A DNA stretch of 64,000 bases from Colius striatus. Its lineage: Eukaryota > Chordata > Aves > Coliiformes > Coliidae. Positions 60,101 to 64,000 of this stretch are shown here, in pieces. Numbering within the stretch: the first letter of the stretch is position 1; each line of letters begins with the position of its first letter. The notes beneath the pieces were generated by a model. The model worked only from the letters and a program-made list of their open reading frames with translations, did no database searches and was not told where the DNA came from. Position numbers and translations under genes: made by a program. The stretch lies in the NCBI RefSeq assembly GCF_028858725.1, contig NC_084761.1, positions 25,388,501 to 25,452,500 on the forward strand, written 5' to 3'.

Positions 60101-62169
60101 GTTAACATGTTTCAGGAACTGCTGTGACTTTGTTGGATCAAACTGCTTAGATTTGCAGAAGTGAATTTTGAGTCAAACTGTTTTATGTCATGTGGGAGAA
60201 TACACTAGGTTTGATTTAAAAACTGATCACATCCTGTGATGCAAAATCTCAGAAAGTGTCCCAGTTCCCTATGTAAAAAGAGAGTACCGTCTGTAGTTCA
60301 CTTCTCCTTGCTTAACACAGTGAATCTCTTTAATGGATTGTTGTGTAATGTTAAATATCACTTATATATTAAATATGAAGCATGATTTTTTAAAACAGTA
60401 TCATGTTCCTTGGCCTGTCTAAGCTTTTTTCCTTTGGATGTTGTGATGTTGACTTATTATTTAAATACACTGTATATGAGATGTAATTACATTACTATAC
60501 CTTTATGAATATGAAGTTGAGAATTCATTGGAGCTAGTACTGTATATGTGTATGCCAAAAAAAAGTTGCAATATTTTTAAATGCAAATATAAAAGATATT
60601 TTAAATGCAGAGGGAGATATGCAGGAAGTCATGAGGTTGCGTAAAAATATTCCAGGTTGAGATGATGGGAGCAGTACTAGTGAAGGAAGGATGTTAGAAA
60701 AATAATGAGGACTAATTTGAACAGACCTCAGTTGGAAGGTGTTAGAAGACAAACTGGATAGTTTAGAGGTTCCAATAATGCAAATCTAAAACCTCTAAAA
60801 TTTTAAAGAGCAAAGCAGAAAAAAGTAAGATTAATCTTGCACATGTTCATTAAATGCTCTTCTGAGACTGTCAACTTGTGTCAAATGTGCATACTTCACA
60901 TTTGAAAAACTTTACTTGTAATTGAAGTAATTGAACCTGCATTTGAAAGTTTGTACGTAACTTTTTATACAGCTTCCTTCAATGAATAGTCCAGCACAGT
61001 GCAGCTCACTTACAATCAGTGATGCTGATAGAATGTGCTTGTTACAGTAGCAACTGAATTCAGTAGCAACTGATTTTTTTTTTTACTCAATTGATAGAAC
61101 TCTGTAAGTCTCTAAGAAACAAGGAGGTTGCATTGCAAAAGATGCAGCTTCCAAAAAAGTGGTCATCTCACTGCAGCATTTAGCTAGTTTATAACGTAGG
61201 ACATAACGTAAGCACTGAGCGAGCATTGTAGGCAGTAATGGTTAAGTTAAAGACTTGTAAGTTTTCTGGCTGCAGGTGTGTATTCGCTGTAGTTCTGAAT
61301 GTGCTGGTTCCTCCAGTTAAACCAGCACCTGGAACATCAATTTTATATGGTTTTCTCATAGAATTCTTTACTTCCTAGTAATTGCATTACATCCCCAAAG
61401 TATTTCCAGTTACTCACTTTCTTCTCATTGCCTTTCCTCACTTAAAAAAGACCAAGTGCTTTCTTCTCACTAACTCCAAGTAAAAAGAAGAGATATGAAA
61501 TAAGATTTGAATTTCCAAACTGTCTTGTGACTAGAGTAATTGTTGAAGTGGGAAGTTTGGCCTATAGAGCTACTGGTTCAGAATGTAACTTTTCCTGTTT
61601 ATTCACTTTGTTTATTCTGCAATAGCTGTATGGTTGTGGGAAATCTGCTCCACTGAAATGAAAGTATGTCTTTGTTTAACTTGAAAAGCAAGATAAATAA
61701 ATGGATTTTTTTTTTTCAGAACTTAAAAGATTGTTTTTCTCTTGCATAATTCACATTTGCTAAAATATTATATATTCCTCTGTCTTCCCATAGTTCCTAG
61801 ATATGAGAAAACTGGCCCTGTAGCATAGATAAACAGAATTACACAATCCAAATTAGTAAGCTGCAAGAAGTTGTATGTTTAATACACATTTGCAGAATTC
61901 TGTCTCTCAGAAGCCTAAGTTGTAATCAAAATCTGTTTTCTTTTTTATTTTGCTTCATAGTGTCAGAAATGGAAGAAACAATGTTATCTGTGCTAAGGCC
62001 ATCACAGAAGACAGCCGACAGTGTGATTTCATCTCCTACAACTTCAACACGCCTTCCCCTTGACCCTTCAGAGCTGCCGCCGGATAAGCTCCATGTGGAA
62101 CTGGAACTCTCCCCAGATTCACAGATAACTCTGTATGGACCCCTGCTCAAAGCCTTTCTGTCCATAAAG
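30051..62169 (+). CDS. BLTP1: BLTP1 (KIAA1109, tweek homologue), N-terminal 749 residues, 18 coding exons, incomplete at right
   Basis: BLTP1 is a very large bridge-like lipid transfer protein of the RBG family (with VPS13, ATG2, Csf1/tweek). It is anchored in the ER and carries lipids along a hydrophobic groove at membrane contacts; the family is linked to phosphoinositide balance, endocytosis and synaptic vesicle recycling. The spliced exons give one open frame of 2,247 nt. I see a short polar N terminus, a membrane segment at residues 27-47 ([20 protein letters not shown]), the conserved block [12 protein letters not shown] near residues 90-103, [20 protein letters not shown] near 199-218, an acidic linker at 305-321, and [20 protein letters not shown] after it. 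The frame ends in [19 protein letters not shown]... and continues outside the window. Identity rests on very close agreement with the known vertebrate protein. Residues 160-182, 305-321 and 615-625 look least conserved. The promoter is the CpG island at 21060-21830. In human the gene lies between TRPC3 and ADAD1-IL2; neither neighbour is visible here. Confidence 0.97.
31120..32918 (+). mobile_element. CR1 LINE with degenerate reverse transcriptase, sense in intron 2
   Basis: A 1.8-kb 5'-truncated CR1 copy. The frame 31167-31805 runs from the ORF2 linker ([11 protein letters not shown]) through [20 protein letters not shown] and [20 protein letters not shown], ending in a TAA at 31803-31805. 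Motif A remains readable in another frame as [13 protein letters not shown] near 31789. [20 protein letters not shown] follows near 31966, and the catalytic FADD box is FADN near 32053. The element continues through [20 protein letters not shown] (32293) to a 3' tail GATTCTGTGAT near 32908. Stops, frameshifts and the lost second aspartate of the FADD box mean it cannot code for an active enzyme. Confidence 0.93.
31167..32520 (+). pseudogene. Broken CR1 ORF2, reverse-transcriptase region
   Basis: Relic of the retrotransposon polymerase, which would copy element RNA into DNA at a nicked target. It is split into at least three frames (31167-31805, 31888-32220, 32281-32520) with stops at 31803 and 32218 and a further stop at 32518. 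The aspartate-to-asparagine change in the FADD box removes one metal-binding residue. It lies in the sense direction of BLTP1 and is removed with intron 2. Confidence 0.85.
33838..33985. repeat. AT-rich low-complexity stretch
   Basis: About 150 bp composed almost only of A and T (ATTTAATATTTTAAAATATT and similar) in intron 2. There is no clean repeat unit. Confidence 0.8.
35264..35380 (+). CDS. BLTP1: BLTP1 coding exon 2
   Basis: Residues 33-71. Acceptor CTTTCAACAG, donor G|GTAAGT at 35381, phase 1 to phase 1. It encodes the rest of the membrane anchor ([14 protein letters not shown]) and the following helix ([17 protein letters not shown]), where the chorein-like lipid-transfer fold is expected to start. 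Confidence 0.96.
35381..37162 (+). other. BLTP1: BLTP1 intron (1.8 kb), nothing recognised
   Basis: Unique AT-rich intron sequence with no recognisable repeat, RNA gene or additional exon. Confidence 0.7.
37163..37241 (+). CDS. BLTP1: BLTP1 coding exon 3
   Basis: Residues 72-97. Acceptor TTCCACACTAG, donor AG|GTACAG at 37242, phase 2 out. It encodes [20 protein letters not shown] and the start of the invariant ITEDMSIR block. Confidence 0.96.
37425..37638 (-). mobile_element. CR1 3'-end fragment, antisense in intron
   Basis: Read on the complement this is a short CR1 tail. At the plus-strand left end there is a triple ATAGAATC repeat (complement of the terminal ATTCTAT repeat), then GGTTGGAAGGGACCTTGAGA, GTCCAACCCCCCTGCAGAAG, GGGCAGCCTGTGCCAGGGCT and CACAGTGACATAGTTTTTTC. 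At about 213 bp it is one of the least diverged copies in the window. It lies 183 bp downstream of coding exon 3, but its orientation and position leave splice sites untouched. Confidence 0.94.
38124..38188 (+). CDS. BLTP1: BLTP1 coding exon 4
   Basis: Residues 98-119, 65 bp, the shortest coding exon in the window. Acceptor ATTTAATTTAG, donor G|GTAGGT at 38189. It encodes [20 protein letters not shown], part of the highly conserved N-terminal core. Confidence 0.96.
38831..39037 (-). other. CpG-enriched open segment of unknown origin
   Basis: On the minus strand 67 codons are open between a TAA (complement of 39035-39037) and a TGA (complement of 38831-38833). The peptide contains [20 protein letters not shown] and [17 protein letters not shown]. 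There is no methionine start. The plus strand is also open (38864-39049). CpGs are denser than in the surrounding intron, which suggests a recently inserted coding-like sequence, such as a processed-pseudogene fragment. I do not recognise the family, and chance is not excluded. Confidence 0.2.
40719..40790. repeat. Tandem duplication, two copies of about 36 bp
   Basis: A unit starting GGAAAAAGAGACAGTTGTCT (40719-40755) is repeated as GGAAAAAGAGATAGTTGCAT (40756-40790), with a few substitutions. It is local tandem duplication within the intron. Confidence 0.85.
42248..42434 (+). CDS. BLTP1: BLTP1 coding exon 5
   Basis: Residues 120-181. Acceptor TTTACTTAG, donor AG|GTAAAT at 42435, phase 2 out. 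It begins [20 protein letters not shown] and ends in a polar linker ([20 protein letters not shown]) that is poorly conserved compared with flanking parts. Confidence 0.95.
43576..43657 (+). CDS. BLTP1: BLTP1 coding exon 6
   Basis: Residues 182-209. Acceptor TTTTTTCCCCCATAG, donor ACG|GTAAGT at 43658, phase 0 out. It encodes [20 protein letters not shown] and IKVNVST. The frame is also open about 190 bp upstream of the acceptor, but that part is intron. Confidence 0.95.
44283..44476 (+). CDS. BLTP1: BLTP1 coding exon 7
   Basis: Residues 210-273. Acceptor TTTTTGATTTAG, donor GA|GTAAGT at 44477. It encodes [20 protein letters not shown] through [17 protein letters not shown], a nearly invariant beta-strand region of the lipid-transfer groove. 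Confidence 0.96.
45947..45982. repeat. 18-bp tandem duplication
   Basis: CAGTTGTGCTAGAAAAAG is followed directly by CAGTTGTGCTAGGAAAAG: two copies differing at one base. Confidence 0.85.
46531..47083 (-). mobile_element. Solo LTR of an avian ERVL-like endogenous retrovirus
   Basis: A 553-bp element bounded by TGTGCTGG (46531) and CCAATACA (ending 47083), which gives TG...CA ends on both strands. It is flanked by a perfect 5-bp duplication TATAT (46526-46530 and 47084-47088), the target-site size usual for ERVL. Read on the minus strand it matches the common bird ERVL-type LTR as I remember it: TGTATTGG start, a GATATTCCATACCATATGAT block, an AATAAA signal (complement of 46822-46827) before CTTGGGG, and a CCAGCACA end. 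No internal retroviral sequence follows, so the provirus was reduced to one LTR by recombination. It lies antisense to BLTP1. Confidence 0.88.
47239..47374 (+). mobile_element. Short CR1 3' tail
   Basis: About 136 bp from CTCTGGAGACATTCAAAACC through GGTTGGACTAGATGATCTTT to the terminal repeat GGTTCTGTAATTCTGTGAT. Heavily 5'-truncated, sense to BLTP1, 155 bp downstream of the solo LTR. Confidence 0.92.
49945..50024 (+). CDS. BLTP1: BLTP1 coding exon 8
   Basis: Residues 274-300. Acceptor TTTTTCATTACAG, donor G|GTAACT at 50025. It encodes [20 protein letters not shown] and YYMDEP. Confidence 0.96.
51240..51390 (+). CDS. BLTP1: BLTP1 coding exon 9
   Basis: Residues 301-350. Acceptor TATGTAATATAG, donor AG|GTATTA at 51391. 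It encodes an acidic, probably disordered stretch ([17 protein letters not shown], residues 305-321) and then the conserved [20 protein letters not shown]. The acceptor has a weak pyrimidine tract, but the frame and homology fix it. Confidence 0.95.
53243..53399 (+). CDS. BLTP1: BLTP1 coding exon 10
   Basis: Residues 351-403. Acceptor CTTTCCCACTAG, donor AGG|GTAAAT at 53400, phase 0 out. It encodes [20 protein letters not shown] and [20 protein letters not shown]. Reading through the donor stays open for nine more codons, but this is intron. Confidence 0.96.
54167..54245 (+). CDS. BLTP1: BLTP1 coding exon 11
   Basis: Residues 404-429. Acceptor TTTCTTGCAATACAG, donor G|GTGAGT at 54246. It encodes [20 protein letters not shown] and MTVGEN. 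Confidence 0.96.
55017..55108 (+). CDS. BLTP1: BLTP1 coding exon 12
   Basis: Residues 430-460. Acceptor TTTGTTTGCTAG, donor GCT|GTAAGT at 55109, phase 0 out. It encodes [20 protein letters not shown] and [10 protein letters not shown]. Confidence 0.96.
55152..55571 (+). mobile_element. CR1 3'-end fragment, sense in intron
   Basis: About 420 bp starting 44 bp after the exon 12 donor. Landmarks are ATCTTCCTTATGAGCAAAGG, CTGTTTAGTCTGGAGAAGAC, ATCTCATTAATATTTACAAA, CAGTAACAGGACAAGGGGTA, GGTTGGACTAGATGATCTCT and the end ATTCTGTGATTCTGTGA. It is 5'-truncated in the last part of ORF2. The insertion lies unusually close to an exon. Confidence 0.94.
55572..56337 (+). other. BLTP1: BLTP1 intron remainder, nothing recognised
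   Basis: AT-rich intron sequence between the CR1 fragment and coding exon 13. No repeat or exon seen. Confidence 0.7.
56338..56455 (+). CDS. BLTP1: BLTP1 coding exon 13
   Basis: Residues 461-499. Acceptor TTGTTCACAG, donor G|GTAACT at 56456. It encodes [20 protein letters not shown] and [17 protein letters not shown], a signature stretch of the family. Confidence 0.96.
56456..57499 (+). other. BLTP1: BLTP1 intron with a cluster of homeodomain-type motifs
   Basis: At about 57025-57100 several TAAT-core motifs occur close together (GCTAATTAACC, GGATTAATTAGCGC, ATGCTAATGAAG) in sequence of more even base composition than the surrounding intron. It may be a conserved non-coding element; this is inference only. 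No repeat recognised. Confidence 0.35.
57500..57655 (+). CDS. BLTP1: BLTP1 coding exon 14
   Basis: Residues 500-551. Acceptor TATATGGGTTTAG, donor G|GTGAGA at 57656. It begins [20 protein letters not shown] and ends [20 protein letters not shown]. Confidence 0.96.
57656..58595 (+). other. BLTP1: BLTP1 intron, nothing recognised
   Basis: Unique AT-rich sequence without recognisable elements. Confidence 0.7.
58596..58693 (+). CDS. BLTP1: BLTP1 coding exon 15
   Basis: Residues 552-584. Acceptor CTCTTCTTTCACAG, donor AGG|GTAAGT at 58694, phase 0 out. It encodes [20 protein letters not shown] and [13 protein letters not shown]. Confidence 0.96.
58694..59641 (+). other. BLTP1: BLTP1 intron, AT-rich
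   Basis: Contains an AT-rich stretch with imperfect TACATA/CATATA units at about 58895-59010. Nothing else was recognised. Confidence 0.7.
59642..59820 (+). CDS. BLTP1: BLTP1 coding exon 16
   Basis: Residues 585-643. Acceptor TTTCATTTTAG, donor GA|GTGAGT at 59821. It encodes [20 protein letters not shown] and ends near KWRNITQEE. The middle (KISPESCIS, about residues 617-625) is a variable loop. The following intron is only 152 bp, the shortest in the window. Confidence 0.96.
59973..60079 (+). CDS. BLTP1: BLTP1 coding exon 17
   Basis: Residues 644-679. Acceptor TTTCTTTTTGAAAG, donor T|GTAAGT at 60080. It encodes [20 protein letters not shown] and [15 protein letters not shown]. Confidence 0.96.
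60080..61960 (+). other. BLTP1: BLTP1 intron (1.9 kb), nothing recognised
   Basis: AT-rich intron sequence. A 13-bp unit CAGTAGCAACTGA is present twice at about 61044-61070. No transposon or additional exon recognised. Confidence 0.7.
61961..62169 (+). CDS. BLTP1: BLTP1 coding exon 18, last in the window
   Basis: Residues 680-749. Acceptor TTTTGCTTCATAG, donor AAG|GTAGGC at 62170, phase 0 out. It begins [20 protein letters not shown], passes a Ser/Thr-rich linker ([20 protein letters not shown]) and ends [20 protein letters not shown]. The next expected exon, whose product starts ENYFGEDD in the human protein as I recall it, is not in the remaining 1.8 kb. Confidence 0.96.
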
Positions 62170-64000
62170 GTAGGCATAGGAACATGGCTCATAAAATTTA
62201 TGGATAGACACATGTAGGAAAGAGAAATAATTTGTTCGAAATGGAAAACTAGAATTCTGCAAAATGCATGAATTTAGATTTAAACTTACTGTACATACTA
62301 GTTTGGAATGACTTCCTTTGGTAATGGCATAGCTGCAATGAATTCAGTTGACACAGGCTTAGAAGACAACTTCCACTATGTAGACCCATGTCAGCGTAGT
62401 TTTCCTTTCAGGGAACTGTCCAGAATTTTCTTTTCTGGACTTCATATGCAGAAAATTTCTTCTTTGACTTCTGCAGTAGTAAAAAAAGATGAAGAACAAT
62501 TTTTCACCCTTTTCTTGATGTTAATCCCTTACACTTAAAAATGTTTGTGTATGTTGCTTATTTCTGTCTTCTTCAATTACTAATCTTTAGGATGGGTAGA
62601 AACACTGTAATTTCTTCCCACTTCCTTCATCCTGCCTTGCTGTTGACAAAAGCAGAGGTATTGAAGATGATGCTTCTGTTTAATAGTTAATTGCTTGGGT
62701 TTTGATTGTTTTGGGGTTTTGTTTGAAATAAAAGTTTTTTATAAGGCACTGTTCATTTGTAGTAAATAGCAAAAAATATTACGTTTTTGTAGAGTATAGG
62801 CCTTGCAGATACGCTGAGTTTTCTTTTCATGTTGCCACACTAAAGTAAATAGGATTAAAGTTAGACCAGTCCTGCATCTTGAAGACTATGTCTTCTGATA
62901 CAGAGGAATTACACTCATACTTAAATTGTTTATTCAGCTCTTCCTTTGGAGCCCATCAATGCATGAGGTAGTTCTGTCTTCCCAAACAAAGCAGCACTTC
63001 ATAGGTGCTCTTTGCCTCTGGAGGTATTTGTAAACAATGTTAAGTTAGATCCCTTGATTCTGTGATGATTTAATTTTTTAGGTGCATGTTTCTCAGGTTA
63101 ATTATAGCTTTTATGTCAAGGGAAGATTTCAATAACTAGCTTGGTTTTGAAAATGCACATTTATTATTCTTTTTAGTATTTTTGTGACTGTGTGTACATC
63201 TTCTTGTCCAGCTGTGCTGGCAAACATCTCTTCATAGATTTCTAGTGGGGAGGTTTATGCTCATTTTCCTGACTTGTGGATAGTTGTTGTTTTCTTTTTT
63301 AATATATGTGGGAGAGATTTAGACATGCATTGTTTATGAGTTTTGTTAATCCTTCTATTCTTGAGAAGTAATTTTTCAGTGTAGTGCACTGTGTTTCCTA
63401 CTGAAGGGCTTACTGTCTGGGAATGAATGATTTATAGATCTCTGTATCCCTAGCAGAAGGTACTAGGAGTAAATTACTGGAGTTTTTGGCACCCTCTGCT
63501 GGATCTGCCTTACAAAAAATATTTTAAGGTCTGTATGGCAACACTGACCTTTAGCTTTTCCTTTTGCTAAAAAGCAAAGCATATGATCTCAGTTACTTCT
63601 GAGGGTTTTTTAGTTTGGTAAGAGTTCAGCAGAGCAATTCAAATGCATTAGTACCAAAAATATTTCAGAGACTCCGTGCAAGATGGGTAAATTTGCATGT
63701 CCGCAGGAGTTATTTCAAGGTGACTAATAAACCTGCTTTCTCTGCAGAACTTTTTCAAGGACATGGATACCTTGCAGTTGCTTGTTTTCTTTTTGTTGTA
63801 CACTTCCTCTTTCAAACTTGTGCTTGAAAGGAGCAAAGACATTTTGGAAAGCAAATGAGCCACACGAAAGGGAAGGAGGGGAGCAAAACACATCCTAAGA
63901 TTCAAATCTGTTTCAACTTAATTTTCAGTCTAGTACTCATTAGTCTGCATCTCACAAATCACCAGTGTAGTTTGTAATAATTGAAACATTTCTGTCAACA
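62170..64000 (+). other. BLTP1: BLTP1 intron, continuing past the right edge
   Basis: No further exon matching BLTP1 was found. Short frames at 62308-62538 and 63615-63905 have no recognisable content. No repeat tail seen. Confidence 0.7.

Noticed and set aside
1..64000. CRISPR arrays, operons, bacterial-type promoters or ribosome binding sites
   Set aside because: The sequence is eukaryotic nuclear DNA with GT-AG introns and LINEs. The tandem repeats present are microsatellites and local duplications.

Overview
The window is vertebrate nuclear DNA, almost certainly from a bird. At least seven fragments are CR1 LINEs (chicken repeat 1) ending in the characteristic 3' ATTCTATGAT / TTCTGTGAT-type repeats. 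One solo LTR is of an avian ERVL-like type. Introns are long, genes sparse, and the one clear gene is split by GT-AG introns. The order of bird cannot be decided from what is here.

Layout. Positions 1 to about 21,050 are intergenic: AT-rich unique sequence with three larger CR1 copies (3172-5307, 11198-12282, 17866-18160), one decayed CR1 tail (10990-11105) and a compound hexanucleotide microsatellite joined to the third copy. I recognise no protein-coding gene there. One stretch at 15,368-15,526 looks like a terminal exon (acceptor, short open frame, stop, AATAAA) and is listed as a candidate only. Around 21,060-21,830 lies a GC-rich, CpG-rich, TATA-less promoter with NRF1, NF-Y, E2F, Sp1 and ETS-type motifs. 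It ends in a probable non-coding first exon with donor at 21,461.

From 30,051 to 62,169 the window carries the first 18 coding exons (749 codons, all in phase) of BLTP1, formerly KIAA1109, the vertebrate homologue of Drosophila tweek. It is a giant bridge-like lipid transfer protein of the RBG/VPS13-like class. Every junction is GT-AG and the frame stays open across all 18 exons. The gene runs off the right edge; the known protein is about 5,000 residues, so only the N-terminal part (about 15%) is present.

The introns hold further transposable elements: antisense CR1 at 26282-26990 and 37425-37638, sense CR1 at 31120-32918, 47239-47374 and 55152-55571, and a 553-bp solo LTR at 46531-47083 with a perfect 5-bp target duplication. 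All CR1 copies are broken by stops, frameshifts, deletions or 5' truncation.

The most unusual observation is at the 5' end of BLTP1. Exon 1 ends with an ATG five bases before its donor, and exon 2 has two acceptor AGs eight bases apart. If exon 1 joins exon 2 directly, one acceptor makes an 11-codon upstream ORF stopping two bases before the main ATG. The other makes an in-frame 10-residue N-terminal extension.
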